Source: Pedobacter sp. Leaf41
GTDB lineage: Bacteria; Bacteroidota; Bacteroidia; Sphingobacteriales; Sphingobacteriaceae
Length of the DNA: 64,000 bases
Assembly: GCF_001422545.1 (NCBI RefSeq)
Contig: NZ_LMLE01000001.1
Location: 472,830 to 536,829 of the forward strand
Direction of reading: 5' to 3'
Below the pieces are notes generated by a model that worked only from the letters and a program-made list of their open reading frames with translations, was not told where the DNA came from and made no database searches. Numbering within the stretch: position 1 is the first letter of the stretch; the number at the start of each line of letters is the position of its first letter. Of this stretch, positions 41,345-49,964 are shown in pieces. Made by a program: the position numbers and the translations under genes.

Positions 41345-42979
41345 ATGAAATCATTTCTCTTCTTCCTTTCTTTGGCATTGTTTTTTTCTTCCTGTGGGAA
41401 AAAAGAGCAAGCTGACCTGATCATTTATAATGCCACTATTTATACTGTTAATGATCAATTCGAAAAAGTTGAAGCTTTTGCCGTTAAAGATGGAAAAATT
41501 CTAGGTTTAGGTTCTTCAAAAGATATTCAATCAAAATACGAGGCTAAAGAAGAAGTTAATGCCGATGGAAAATCTGTTTACCCAGGTTTTATCGATGCGC
41601 ATGCTCATTTTTTCGGTTACGGACAAAGCTTGCAAACAGCAGATTTAAGGGATACCAAATCCTGGGAGGAGATTCTAGAAAGATTGAAAGCGTTCGCTAA
41701 AACCCATCCGGATGGCTGGTTAATTGGCAATGGCTGGGATCAGAACGACTGGGAAAATAAAGCTTTTCCTACAAATGAAAAATTAACGGAGTTATTTCCA
41801 AACCGACCAGTATTGTTAAATCGCGTAGATGGACATGCTGCTGTGGTTAATCAAAAAGCCTTCGATGAAGCTGGGATAAAAGGCGAACAGAAATTAGTGG
41901 GTGGTGATATGCTTACCGCAAACGGAAAATTGACGGGAGTTCTAATTGATAATGCCGTTGGCCTTGTGGATAGCAAAATCCCTTCGCCAGATGAAAAACT
42001 GGCAACCAAAATTTTAACTGATGCGCAAACAAATTGTTTTGCTGCAGGCTTAACGACAATTGATGATTGTGGCTTACCCTTTCAAGCGGTAGATTTTATC
42101 GAAAAAATGCAAGAGGACGGAAAGTTGAAAATGCGTTTGTACGTGATGTTAGCTGATGCTGAACAAAATTATGATTACCTGTTTAAACGCGGAGCGATAA
42201 AAACCGATCGACTAAATGTTCGCTCATTTAAAGTTTATGCTGATGGCGCTTTGGGATCAAGAGGAGCTTGTTTATTGCATCCTTACAGCGATATGCCAGC
42301 GAAAAGCGGTTTCTTGTTGAGCAATCGGAAGCATTTTGAGGAGGTAGCTGAAAAAATTGCAGCGCATAATTTTCAAATGTGCACCCATGCCATTGGCGAC
42401 TCGGCCAATCGGGTAATGCTCAACATTTATAATAAAGTGCTAAAAGGCAAAAACGATAAACGCTGGAGAATTGAACATGCTCAGGTGGTAAACTCAAATG
42501 ATTTCGCCCTTTTTGGAAAAGCCAATATTATTCCTTCCGTTCAGCCAACACACGCTACTTCAGATATGTATTGGGCGGAAGAAAGATTGGGGCCAAAGCG
42601 GGTTAAAGATGCTTATGCCTATAAACAACTCCTTAAACAAAATGGCTGGATACCCCTTGGAACTGATTTTCCGGTGGAAAACATTAATCCATTATTAACG
42701 TTTTATGCTGCAACAGTGAGAGAAGATGCAAAGGGTTTTCCGAAAGGCGGTTTTCAAATGGAAAATGCGCTTACACCAGAAGAAGCTTTACGGGGGATGA
42801 CCATTTGGGCCGCAAAAGCGAATTTTGAAGAAAAGGAGAAAGGCAGTTTAGAAACAGATAAGTTCGCTGATTTTGTTATTCTTGATCATGATATATTAAA
42901 ATCAACCCCACAAAACATATTAAAAACCAAAGTTTTAAAAACCTATTTAAACGGAGAAAAAGTATATGAAGCGAAATAG
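41345..42979 (+). CDS. Amidohydrolase (YtcJ-like, metal-dependent TIM-barrel)
   Basis: The 544-residue lipoprotein has a lipoprotein signal (FLSLALFFSSCGKK). The amidohydrolase barrel has HxH in GFIDAHAHFFGYG (about 83-95), a His in MCTHAIGDSANRVM, another in WRIEHAQVV, and Asp in LGTDFPVENINPL. This is the YtcJ/predicted N-acyl-amide or imidazolonepropionase-like group; the substrate is unknown. It overlaps the next gene by 14 bases, so the two are co-transcribed and probably coupled. The N-terminal lipid anchor suggests action in the periplasm or at the membrane surface. Confidence 0.85.
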   Translation: MKSFLFFLSLALFFSSCGKKEQADLIIYNATIYTVNDQFEKVEAFAVKDGKILGLGSSKDIQSKYEAKEEVNADGKSVYPGFIDAHAHFFGYGQSLQTADLRDTKSWEEILERLKAFAKTHPDGWLIGNGWDQNDWENKAFPTNEKLTELFPNRPVLLNRVDGHAAVVNQKAFDEAGIKGEQKLVGGDMLTANGKLTGVLIDNAVGLVDSKIPSPDEKLATKILTDAQTNCFAAGLTTIDDCGLPFQAVDFIEKMQEDGKLKMRLYVMLADAEQNYDYLFKRGAIKTDRLNVRSFKVYADGALGSRGACLLHPYSDMPAKSGFLLSNRKHFEEVAEKIAAHNFQMCTHAIGDSANRVMLNIYNKVLKGKNDKRWRIEHAQVVNSNDFALFGKANIIPSVQPTHATSDMYWAEERLGPKRVKDAYAYKQLLKQNGWIPLGTDFPVENINPLLTFYAATVREDAKGFPKGGFQMENALTPEEALRGMTIWAAKANFEEKEKGSLETDKFADFVILDHDILKSTPQNILKTKVLKTYLNGEKVYEAK

Positions 42980-44783
42980 ATTAGTCATTCTGGGCGTAGC
43001 AAGTTTCTTTAATGTTTTATGTTTAATGGCTTGTGCCCAAGACCATGCTACAAACGAAAAAAAGCTTTCTGTTGCCAATAATATTACCAGTTCAACCATT
43101 TTGCTGAACAATAAAGATGCTGTTATACCCTTAAAATCTCTCGATAAAATAAACATTGCCTCAGTAAGTCTGGGGTTTTCTTATAGCTTAGTTTTTGATA
43201 GTTTAGCGAACAAATACGATAAAATTACATCGTTTTCTGCAGATAAATATAGGGATAGCGTAAACCTGAATGACCTGGAAGACGATCTTAAATATTTCAA
43301 CGTTGTGCTGATTGCCATTGATGATCAGCAAACCAACAATGCCAAATACATCAATTTTATTAACAGTTTAAGCAAAACAAAAAAGGTGATCATTTCCCTA
43401 TTTGGAAATGGAACCGCATTAAAATCGTTTGATTTACTTCAGTCGCCCATTATTTGGACGGGAGAGAACAGTGCAGACGCGGCGGCCATTGTGCCGCAAT
43501 ATATTTTTGGCGGCATTGCAGCGGTAAATAAATTAACCAAAGCCTATTCTGCAAAATATACCATAGGCTCTGGCTTTACAACTGACAAAACCCGCTTGAA
43601 ATATACTGTGCCAGAAGATGCCGGTATAAATTCCAATAACCTAAAAGAAATTGATGCGATTGCCGAGGAGACCATTAGACAAAAGGCAGCCCCAGGTTTG
43701 GTGGTTTTGGTGGCGAAGGATGGAAAAGTGATTTTTAATAAAGCTTACGGAACGCATACTTACGATACGAATTTACCCGATAAAGTAACTGATGTTTTCG
43801 ATTTGGCTTCAGTAACGAAAGTTACAGCCACCACACCCTCGGTAATGCGTTTGTTCGAGGAGGGAAAGTTGAAATTGGATACCAATATCGGCGCCTATAT
43901 ACCGAAAGCCCGAACTACACCCATGAATAACATTCAGGTTCGTGAAGTGATGCTACACCAGGCGGGTTTTATCCCATATATTCCATTTCATAATTACGTA
44001 AAAACAGGCGATTATAGTGTAGATTCTTCTGCTGCTTTCCCAACTAAGGTTGCCGATGGTTACTACATCAAAAAAGATTTCTTTAAAGATTTTATGTGGC
44101 CTAAAATGCTCAACTCACCAATCAAAACACGTGGTCAATATGTTTATAGCGATATCAGTATGTATGTAATGAAAGATATTGTGGAGCATATCAGTGAGGA
44201 ACCATTAAATCAATATACCTACGAGAATTTTTATAAGCCTCTTGGGATGCAAACTGCTGGGTTTTTACCTCGAAATCGCTTTGGCAGAGATCAGATTATA
44301 CCCACAGAACAAGATACCTATTTTAGAAAAACGCTTTTAGTAGGTTATGTTCACGATCAGGGTGCAGCACTTGCGGGTGGTGTTTCTGGTCATGCCGGTT
44401 TGTTTTCTAGTGCAAATGATTTGGCCATCATTTATCAGATGCTCTTAAACCGTGGAACTTATGGTGGTACGCAATATTTTAAACCAGAAACGGTTGATAT
44501 GTTTACATCAAAGCAATCGAATGTGAGTCGTCGTGGTTTGGGATTCGATCGTTGGGATCCAGATAGTACAAAACACTATCCATCAAACCTGGCTTCACCG
44601 CAAACTTATGGGCATACCGGGTACACCGGTACTTGCGTTTGGGTAGATCCATCGAGAGGTTTGGTATATGTTTTCCTTTCCAATAGGGTTAATCCAAGCG
44701 TGAGCGATAAGCTTGGGAACTTAAGAATCAGAGGGCGGATTCAAGATGTAATTAACAAAGCGATTGACGAATCGAAGAAGTAG
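42966..44783 (+). CDS. Serine hydrolase (beta-lactamase fold) with N-terminal GH3-C-like remnant
   Basis: The 605-residue protein has a signal sequence, probably a lipoprotein type (NVLCLMACAQ), and two regions. Residues about 30-195 look like the C-terminal domain of GH3 enzymes (SSTILLNNKDAVIPLKS is the GH3-C start). The GH3 catalytic TIM barrel normally before it is absent. Residues about 215-600 are a class C beta-lactamase/DD-peptidase-like domain with SVTK (SxxK), YSDIS (Tyr) and HTGYTGT (KTG-like box). Full NagZ-beta-lactamase fusions of about 1000 residues are common in Bacteroidota. It overlaps the amidohydrolase by 14 bases. Cell-wall-related action is inference. Confidence 0.83.
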   Translation: MKRNRLVILGVASFFNVLCLMACAQDHATNEKKLSVANNITSSTILLNNKDAVIPLKSLDKINIASVSLGFSYSLVFDSLANKYDKITSFSADKYRDSVNLNDLEDDLKYFNVVLIAIDDQQTNNAKYINFINSLSKTKKVIISLFGNGTALKSFDLLQSPIIWTGENSADAAAIVPQYIFGGIAAVNKLTKAYSAKYTIGSGFTTDKTRLKYTVPEDAGINSNNLKEIDAIAEETIRQKAAPGLVVLVAKDGKVIFNKAYGTHTYDTNLPDKVTDVFDLASVTKVTATTPSVMRLFEEGKLKLDTNIGAYIPKARTTPMNNIQVREVMLHQAGFIPYIPFHNYVKTGDYSVDSSAAFPTKVADGYYIKKDFFKDFMWPKMLNSPIKTRGQYVYSDISMYVMKDIVEHISEEPLNQYTYENFYKPLGMQTAGFLPRNRFGRDQIIPTEQDTYFRKTLLVGYVHDQGAALAGGVSGHAGLFSSANDLAIIYQMLLNRGTYGGTQYFKPETVDMFTSKQSNVSRRGLGFDRWDPDSTKHYPSNLASPQTYGHTGYTGTCVWVDPSRGLVYVFLSNRVNPSVSDKLGNLRIRGRIQDVINKAIDESKK

Positions 44784-44791
44784 GATATAAT

Positions 44792-44832
44792 AACTTACGA
44801 AGTTTTGCAATAGGAACTTCGTAAGTTTTTTT
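44792..44832 (+). terminator. Terminator after the serine hydrolase
   Basis: AACTTACGAAGTT (44792-44804) and AACTTCGTAAGTT (44815-44827) form a perfect 13-bp stem with a 10-nt loop, followed by TTTTT. Confidence 0.9.
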
Positions 44833-44837
44833 GGATT

Positions 44838-45443
44838 TTAATATTCATCATCCAGTAGACTAATACAATCAGCTTGTTTTTTCTTTAATCTTTCATCAAG
44901 AGATAAAATGGAGGCATTATCTTTTAAGCTTTTGTACAAATTCAATATGATGGCCTTAGTTTCTTCATCTGGATCACAAGCCTGCGATTTTTCAAGATTT
45001 GGTAGTGCTTTTAATGCGATTACCTTATATTGTTCATAGAGTTCAGCTGATAGTTTAGCGTCTTTGGCTTTGGCCGCCTCATTCATTTTACTTCCAATTG
45101 CATTGGCTTTTTTGATAAAAATGAAGCCTAAAGCCCGATAAGGAACGTAATAACCCGGTGTAATTTTTATTGCTTGTTCATAGTAAGGAATTGCCTTTTC
45201 AGGATGATCTGTTTCTTCATAAAGCCTGGCTAAATGATAACTCACATTGCCAAGTTGGGTTTTAGTTAATTCTGGAGATCTTTTAATTAACGCTTCAGCT
45301 AAATTAATTGCTTGCGTTTTTTCAGTATCCTCCATTCTAATCTGCGAATAATCCCAATAAAGATCTTTAATGCTTTTGGTTTGTGAGAAAGCGAACTGAG
45401 TAGCGGATAAAAGAAGTAAAAGTGTTAAAAAGCGTTTTTTCAT
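44838..45443 (-). CDS. Secreted tetratricopeptide repeat (TPR) protein
   Basis: The 201-residue protein has a signal peptide (KKRFLTLLLLLSATQFAFSQ). TPR-like helices include LGNVSYHLARLYEETDHPEKAIPYYEQAIKITPGYYVPYRALGFIF, a canonical TPR pair (A20, P32-type spacing). Two or three repeats are visible, the rest being helical with Lys/Ala. Function is unknown; TPRs mediate protein contacts. A duplicated 14-base sequence lies directly upstream (45457-45486). Confidence 0.75.
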   Translation of the reverse strand: MKKRFLTLLLLLSATQFAFSQTKSIKDLYWDYSQIRMEDTEKTQAINLAEALIKRSPELTKTQLGNVSYHLARLYEETDHPEKAIPYYEQAIKITPGYYVPYRALGFIFIKKANAIGSKMNEAAKAKDAKLSAELYEQYKVIALKALPNLEKSQACDPDEETKAIILNLYKSLKDNASILSLDERLKKKQADCISLLDDEY

Positions 45444-45456
45444 GATTTTAAATTTG

Positions 45457-45486
45457 GATGAAGATACTACTTGATGAAGATACTAC
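45457..45486. repeat. Tandem duplication upstream of the TPR gene
   Basis: GATGAAGATACTAC occurs at 45457-45470 and again at 45473-45486 with a TT spacer. It sits 14 bases upstream of the TPR protein start on the minus strand. In that direction each copy contains TATCTTCA, a partial match to TAnnTTTG. Confidence 0.7.
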
Positions 45487-45506
45487 CTATTGTAAGCGAA
45501 AATAAT

Positions 45507-46226
45507 TTAATGTTCATGAACATCTTTAAATTTGATCATATCCAATAATCTTTGTTCCTTTTCATTGTCAAATCCACAGGTGCTTTTAAATTCCTTTGGG
45601 TTTTCATAGGTGCCAAATAGCATATCCCACCATACAATGTCGCCGTAGTTATTGCTGTGCTTTTCATATTGATGATGAATGCGGTGCATTTCTGGTCGCT
45701 GAAAAATGTACCCAATCCATTGTGGTGTTTTCACGTTTGTATGATAAAAAAATTCTCCAAGTGCTGTGCATAAAGTATAAATGGCTCCAGCTTCAGGATT
45801 TAGACCAAGTAAAGTATAAACCAAAAGACTTCCGATAATCGAATTTACTGTCATTTCTAATGGATGTTTGTAGAATGAAGTAATCACTTCTAAGCGTTGT
45901 GGACTGTGGTGAATTTGATGAAAACCCAGCCATAAGAAATCAACAGTATGCCTCCAGCGATGCCACCAATAAAAAATAAACGTGGCAATAAAATAGGCGA
46001 TAATACCGCCGAGCCAATTGGGAACAAAATTAGAAAGTTGAAAAACGGAGATGGATGAGAGCCATTTTTCCCAGGTAAAACCAGCTAAGACAACTATACT
46101 TAACTGAATGAAATTAACTCCTAAAACCCTGATGGTCCATGTGGAAACGTTTGGCAGTTTCCAGCCTGGTTTAATTCTTTCGATGAGAAAGCAAAAACCA
46201 AATACGATAAAAATGATGATTAACAT
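45507..46226 (-). CDS. Sterol desaturase/fatty acid hydroxylase family membrane enzyme
   Basis: The 239-residue integral membrane protein has four or more helices and the histidine boxes of the non-heme diiron family: HRWRHTVDFLWLGFHQIHHSP (HxxxH and HxxHH) and HRIHHQYEKHSNNYG (HxxHH). It probably hydroxylates or desaturates a lipid in the membrane; the exact substrate is unknown. It lies 67 nt downstream of a Crp/Fnr-type regulator gene on the same strand, so it may be that regulator's target. Confidence 0.9.
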   Translation of the reverse strand: MLIIIFIVFGFCFLIERIKPGWKLPNVSTWTIRVLGVNFIQLSIVVLAGFTWEKWLSSISVFQLSNFVPNWLGGIIAYFIATFIFYWWHRWRHTVDFLWLGFHQIHHSPQRLEVITSFYKHPLEMTVNSIIGSLLVYTLLGLNPEAGAIYTLCTALGEFFYHTNVKTPQWIGYIFQRPEMHRIHHQYEKHSNNYGDIVWWDMLFGTYENPKEFKSTCGFDNEKEQRLLDMIKFKDVHEH

Positions 46227-46293
46227 AGATTTAAAATTTATTGATCAAATCTATGATGTGCTAGTCTGCTGGCTTTTGACAAAAGTCAAAAAA

Positions 46294-46887
46294 CTATTTT
46301 TGCTTTCTAATTCTGCTTAAGGTTTCTTGAGAGATCCCCAAATATGAAGCAATGTGTCCTAAAGATACCCTTTGAAAGAGTTGAGGATTTCTTTCCAGTA
46401 AATTTTGATACCGTTCCTTTGCGCTCAACATACGCAGTTCGTTTGCTTGTATCTCGTTCCGCATGTGGTAAAATTCGGTTAACTTCCTGCCTGAAAAATT
46501 AAATTCCATGAAGTTTAAGTATAGTTCATCGAGTTTTTCTCTTTTTACAGCAATTAGTTGGCAGTGTTCTAAAGTTTCAATGTATTCAAAACTCGGGTTG
46601 CCAGTATAAAAGCTGTAAACAGAAATGAGAAGTTGATTTTCGAATAAAATCCAGGTATTTGTTTCTTTGCCTTCTTTATCGAGATAGAATATTCTGGCAG
46701 CTCCTTTTATAATAAAGTAAATGGTATTGCTTCGCTCGTCAACACTTAAAAGTTTTGTTTTTTTTGCAACTTCAATAACCTCACTGTTGGCAATGATGGC
46801 CGATTTTATTTCATCCTTTAGGGGATAAATATTATCAAAAAGGTTGAAGAGATTTTGATAATCTCCTAGAAATAACTGTTCAGCCAT
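46294..46887 (-). CDS. Crp/Fnr-family transcriptional regulator
   Basis: The 197-residue regulator has an N-terminal cyclic-nucleotide-binding-like beta-barrel (about 25-115, with TIYFIIKGAARIFYLDKEGKETNTWILF). A dimerisation helix (KLTEFYHMRNEIQANELRML) and a C-terminal winged helix (VSLGHIASYLGISQETLSRIRKQK) follow. It has no iron-sulfur cysteines and the ligand is unknown. The start is ATG 46887; an in-frame TTG three codons upstream is possible. It sits between the beta-propeller-like gene (13 nt upstream) and the desaturase gene (67 nt downstream), all in one direction. Confidence 0.9.
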   Translation of the reverse strand: MAEQLFLGDYQNLFNLFDNIYPLKDEIKSAIIANSEVIEVAKKTKLLSVDERSNTIYFIIKGAARIFYLDKEGKETNTWILFENQLLISVYSFYTGNPSFEYIETLEHCQLIAVKREKLDELYLNFMEFNFSGRKLTEFYHMRNEIQANELRMLSAKERYQNLLERNPQLFQRVSLGHIASYLGISQETLSRIRKQK

Positions 46888-46900
46888 AAAAATCAATCAA

Positions 46901-47743
46901 TTATACGGATAATCGTAATTTATAAACGGCGGTTTTCAGTTCATCCGTATCTCTATCTTCACAGAGTAAAAATTCAAGTGTACTTGCCGTTTTCCTGAAT
47001 AATGAAATCCCTTCAAACTTATGTAAGCCAGGGATCCTGTAGGTAAAGTTAAGTTTCAAGGTTTCTGGATTTATACTGCCAATAAAACTGCCCAGAATTT
47101 CTCCATCGGCATAAGTTGATTTGGTATCTTCGGCCGTCGAGATGAAATAGACATCGTTATTAACAAGTACTGCGTCGGTAAACGAAGATTCTACATGGTT
47201 AATGTTCGCGAGCTTCAAACTGGTAAAAGCTATTTTTTCAGCTTTTACTAAATCTTTTTCAAGGATCCGGAATACGCCATTTTTGCCATCGTTGCCATTT
47301 CCCCTGTTAAAAAGCAACCAGAACTGGCCGTTAAAAACTGCTCCTTCGATGTTGAAATTTTCGTCGTTAATATTTGCAATGACCTTCATTTTTTGATAGA
47401 CATTGGTCAGATCTTTTGTTCCGATTTGTTGTGATTTTGTATCAAATTCTACCATCAAATTTCTTTTCGAGGTAGATCCTGATCCTAAAATATAAAACCG
47501 GTCAGCATACTGACAAAGTACTTCGAAATCTGGCTTTTGTGGTTTAGGAATGTTTTCCAGGCCAGTTTGTTCACTATCAGATAAGACTTGGATTTTTCGT
47601 AATTTTTCACTTTTGATATTGAACTCTTTCAGGTAACCACTGTTATCTCCAATAATGTAAAGCAAATCTGCTTTGGAGATGATACCCGAAGCAGAACCAA
47701 TTCCGTGTATTTCTTTAAAAATTTCTAAATTGATTGAATACAT
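46901..47743 (-). CDS. Beta-propeller-like protein (DUF6929-type)
   Basis: The 280-residue cytoplasmic-looking protein has no signal peptide and repeating strand patterns (GIISKADLLYIIGDNSGYLKEF, DRFYILGSGSTSKRN, GQFWLLFNRGNGND, NNDVYFISTAEDTKS) like a small beta-propeller. I believe this matches the DUF6929 family, but I cannot verify it. Function unknown. It ends 13 nt before the Crp/Fnr regulator, so the two are probably co-transcribed. Confidence 0.65.
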   Translation of the reverse strand: MYSINLEIFKEIHGIGSASGIISKADLLYIIGDNSGYLKEFNIKSEKLRKIQVLSDSEQTGLENIPKPQKPDFEVLCQYADRFYILGSGSTSKRNLMVEFDTKSQQIGTKDLTNVYQKMKVIANINDENFNIEGAVFNGQFWLLFNRGNGNDGKNGVFRILEKDLVKAEKIAFTSLKLANINHVESSFTDAVLVNNDVYFISTAEDTKSTYADGEILGSFIGSINPETLKLNFTYRIPGLHKFEGISLFRKTASTLEFLLCEDRDTDELKTAVYKLRLSV

Positions 47744-47757
47744 ATTTTTAAAGTAAC

Positions 47758-47790
47758 AAAAAAAGCACCGAATTAATCGGTGCTTTTTTT
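47758..47790. terminator. Bidirectional-looking terminator hairpin
   Basis: AAAAAAAGCACCGA (47758-47771) and TCGGTGCTTTTTTT (47777-47790) form a 14-bp stem around ATTAA. It ends the oxygenase transcript in the minus direction. Confidence 0.9.
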
Positions 47791-47807
47791 CAAATTTGAG
47801 CCGGTCA

Positions 47808-47841
47808 AAGTCCTTCCCTCCGGGGAGGATTTAGGTGAGGC
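47808..47841. repeat. CCTCCCC-type hairpin repeat, copy 2 (reverse)
   Basis: On the minus strand: CCTCACCTAAATCCTCCCC then GGAGGGAAGGAC, with CCTCCC/GGGAGG-like arms. It corresponds to the copy at 39088-39120. It abuts the stop codon of the oxygenase gene. Confidence 0.55.
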
Positions 47842-47842
47842 T

Positions 47843-48805
47843 TTATTTCTTCAGCCCAATTTCTCTTAATCTTTCATCCAAATATTCGCCAGCTGTCATA
47901 TCGCTATAGGCTTTCGGATGTTCGGCATCAATGGTTGAAGGCAGACTTGTCAAATCCATGTCACTGCGGGGATGTAAGAAAAATGGAACCGAAAAACGAG
48001 AAGTTTTCATCAATTCGCGAGGTGGATTTACCACTCTATGTGTGGTTGATTTTAATTTGTTATTGGTTAAACGTTGCAGCATGTCGCCTACATTTACAAC
48101 GATATCGGTGTGGTGTGCTTTAATTGGCAACCATTCATTGCTGCGGGTTAAAACCTCCAAGCCGTCTGCACTGGCTCCAATTAAAAGGGTAATTAAATTG
48201 ATGTCTTCATGTGCGCCGGCACGAACTGCATCATCAGCAATTAACTCTGGGTTTTCAATAGGGAAGTAGTGAATACCTCTTAAAATTGAGTTTCCGTTGT
48301 GTACATCTTTATCAAAATAATCAACTGGCAATTCCAGGTAAGTAGCAATGGCACGTAATAAGTGTGTGCCATTTTCCTGGAGTTTTTTGTAGATATCGCC
48401 AGTAACTTTGTTAAATTCTGGAAGCTCTTCTAACACTTCGTTGTCCGGATATTCATCTTTCACCGGGTCGCCATCGGTAACTTCCTGCCCAATTTGCCAA
48501 AACTCTTTCAAATCTGGTGTTTTAGCACCCTTTGCTGTTTCTTTACCGGCACTGGTATAGCCGCGTTGCCCGGCCAATTCTGGCTTCTCGTATTTCCTTT
48601 TGGTTTCTACAGGAAGTTGAAATGCAGCTTTAATATTGTCATAAAGCTTATCAATCAATTCCTGACTTAAACCATGGTTTGTGATGGTTACAAACCCCGA
48701 ATCGTTGAAGGCTCTGCCCAACTCATCAGAAAATTTTTTACGTTCTTCTTCAGTTCCGTTGATATAAGAACCTAAATCCAAACAAGGAATATACGGTGTA
48801 GACAT
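47843..48805 (-). CDS. Isopenicillin N synthase-like 2OG-Fe(II) oxygenase
   Basis: The 320-residue non-heme iron dioxygenase has an N-terminal DIOX_N part (about 8-125, with FVTITNHGLSQELIDKLYD). The catalytic jelly roll holds His-x-Asp in RAGAHEDINLITLLIG (about 217-232), the distal His in KSTTHRVVNP (about 273) and the 2OG-binding Arg-x-Ser in RFSVPFF. Substrates of bacterial members are mostly unknown (small molecules, oligopeptides). It is a single leftward gene ending in a hairpin repeat and terminator. Confidence 0.93.
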   Translation of the reverse strand: MSTPYIPCLDLGSYINGTEEERKKFSDELGRAFNDSGFVTITNHGLSQELIDKLYDNIKAAFQLPVETKRKYEKPELAGQRGYTSAGKETAKGAKTPDLKEFWQIGQEVTDGDPVKDEYPDNEVLEELPEFNKVTGDIYKKLQENGTHLLRAIATYLELPVDYFDKDVHNGNSILRGIHYFPIENPELIADDAVRAGAHEDINLITLLIGASADGLEVLTRSNEWLPIKAHHTDIVVNVGDMLQRLTNNKLKSTTHRVVNPPRELMKTSRFSVPFFLHPRSDMDLTSLPSTIDAEHPKAYSDMTAGEYLDERLREIGLKK

Positions 48806-49051
48806 AAATTTATTTTTAATGTGATACGAATTTAAAAAAGAATTGTTAATAAGTGCGAGCGCGGCTAATATTGCGGCTATAAAAATTTAAGTAACAGTAA
48901 TTTAAGTTATTAACATTAACAGATGAGTTAACAATTTGTTGCGATTGTCATTCAAAATCCATTATTGTATCCACACAAACTAGTTGCGCTTTATTTTCGT
49001 AATATTATTAACGAATGCAAATGAAAGCTGCTTCAATAATTAACACACAAA

Positions 49052-49651
49052 ATGAAAAAAATAATTTTAATTCTATTATCAATCCTGACATTGAACCAAG
49101 TTCAGGCGCAGGGGAAAAAGACTGAGAAGGCCACATTTGGAATGGGTTGTTTTTGGTGTACAGAAGCCATATTTCAAAGACTTAAAGGTGTTACCGCTGT
49201 AAAATCTGGATATGAAGGAGGGCGCTTAGCAAACCCAACTTATGAAGAGGTTTGTACAGGTGCAACAGGACACGCAGAGGTTTTAGAGATTACTTATAAC
49301 CCAATGGTGATTACTTACGATGAGTTGTTGGAAGTTTTTTGGAAAAGCCATGATCCAACTACACTAAACCGCCAGGGTGCAGATTCCGGTACACAGTATC
49401 GATCGGTAGTTTTTTATCATAACGCTGAACAAAAAGATTTAGCTTCTAAGTATAAAGCAGAATTGAACAAGAAAAACGCTTTTGGCAAACCTGTGGTCAC
49501 TGCTATCGAGGCTGCGAAACCTTTTTATGTAGCCGAAAATTATCATCAAAATTACTATTTGAAAAATGGTAGTGAGCCGTATTGCAGAGCGGTAATTTTG
49601 CCCAAAATGCAAAAACTGGAGAAAATATTTAAAGATAAGTTGAAGAATTAA
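49052..49651 (+). CDS. msrA: Peptide methionine-S-sulfoxide reductase, exported
   Basis: The 199-residue enzyme reduces S-methionine sulfoxide in proteins. The catalytic Cys is in FGMGCFWCTEAIFQRLKGV (Cys33); QGADSGTQYRSVVFY and YHQNYYLKN are conserved. A signal peptide (IILILLSILTLNQVQAQ) precedes it, so it probably acts in the periplasm. No MsrB domain is fused. It is followed after 11 nt by a GTCAT hairpin that may end its transcript. Confidence 0.95.
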   Translation: MKKIILILLSILTLNQVQAQGKKTEKATFGMGCFWCTEAIFQRLKGVTAVKSGYEGGRLANPTYEEVCTGATGHAEVLEITYNPMVITYDELLEVFWKSHDPTTLNRQGADSGTQYRSVVFYHNAEQKDLASKYKAELNKKNAFGKPVVTAIEAAKPFYVAENYHQNYYLKNGSEPYCRAVILPKMQKLEKIFKDKLKN

Positions 49652-49662
49652 TCATTAGAACG

Positions 49663-49694
49663 ATCGTCATTCCTGACTTCATGGGAATGACGAT
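49663..49694. repeat. ATCGTCATTCC hairpin
   Basis: ATCGTCATTCC (49663-49673) and GGAATGACGAT (49684-49694) form a perfect 11-bp stem with a 10-nt loop. It could serve as a terminator for msrA, although no T-run follows; its ends resemble the GTCAT-type repeats at 1-80 and 8142-8265. Confidence 0.6.
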
Positions 49695-49770
49695 TGACTA
49701 AAAAATTGAGATAGCCACAGCAATTGTACTTAGTAGACTAAGTAAAGGCTCGAAACTTGGTTTCTAAACC

Positions 49771-49831
49771 GCATTGAAGCGGTATCCCCCGATTCTTTCT
49801 TCATCGGGGATTTAGCAAAAAGGCGGACTGC
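49771..49831 (+). repeat. AGCGG-type interspersed repeat, copy 2
   Basis: GCATTGAAGCGGTATC, then hairpin CCCCGAT/ATCGGGG (49787-49793, 49803-49809), then TTTAGCAAAAAGGCGGAC. Same block order as 53639-53702 and 14168-14227. Confidence 0.6.
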
Positions 49832-49952
49832 ATTACCCGAATAGCACTACAGTACCTTTCCAAAAAATGCTTCTTTTGATTTAAGAATTGTCAATTATCT
49901 GATTGGTCAGTTAAACAATGCAGCATTCCTAAAACTTTACGCTGGTAAATAT

Positions 49953-49960
49953 TACATTTG
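49953..49960 (+). promoter_or_regulatory. -7 box immediately before cysS
   Basis: TACATTTG matches TAnnTTTG and ends four bases before the ATG at 49965. No strong TTG -33 element is seen. The position implies a leaderless mRNA. Confidence 0.5.
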
Positions 49961-49964
49961 CAGT

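Larger units (their letters stand above)
49652..49964. other. Intergenic region rich in repeats
   Basis: About 313 bases between msrA and cysS without a gene. It contains the GTCAT hairpin (49663-49694), a copy of the AGCGG-type repeat (49771-49831) and the cysS -7 box at the right end. Confidence 0.6.

Noticed and set aside
41345-44783. Recent gene transfer of the amidohydrolase-serine hydrolase pair
   Set aside because: Base composition looks like the neighbours and there is no mobile gene or tRNA boundary.
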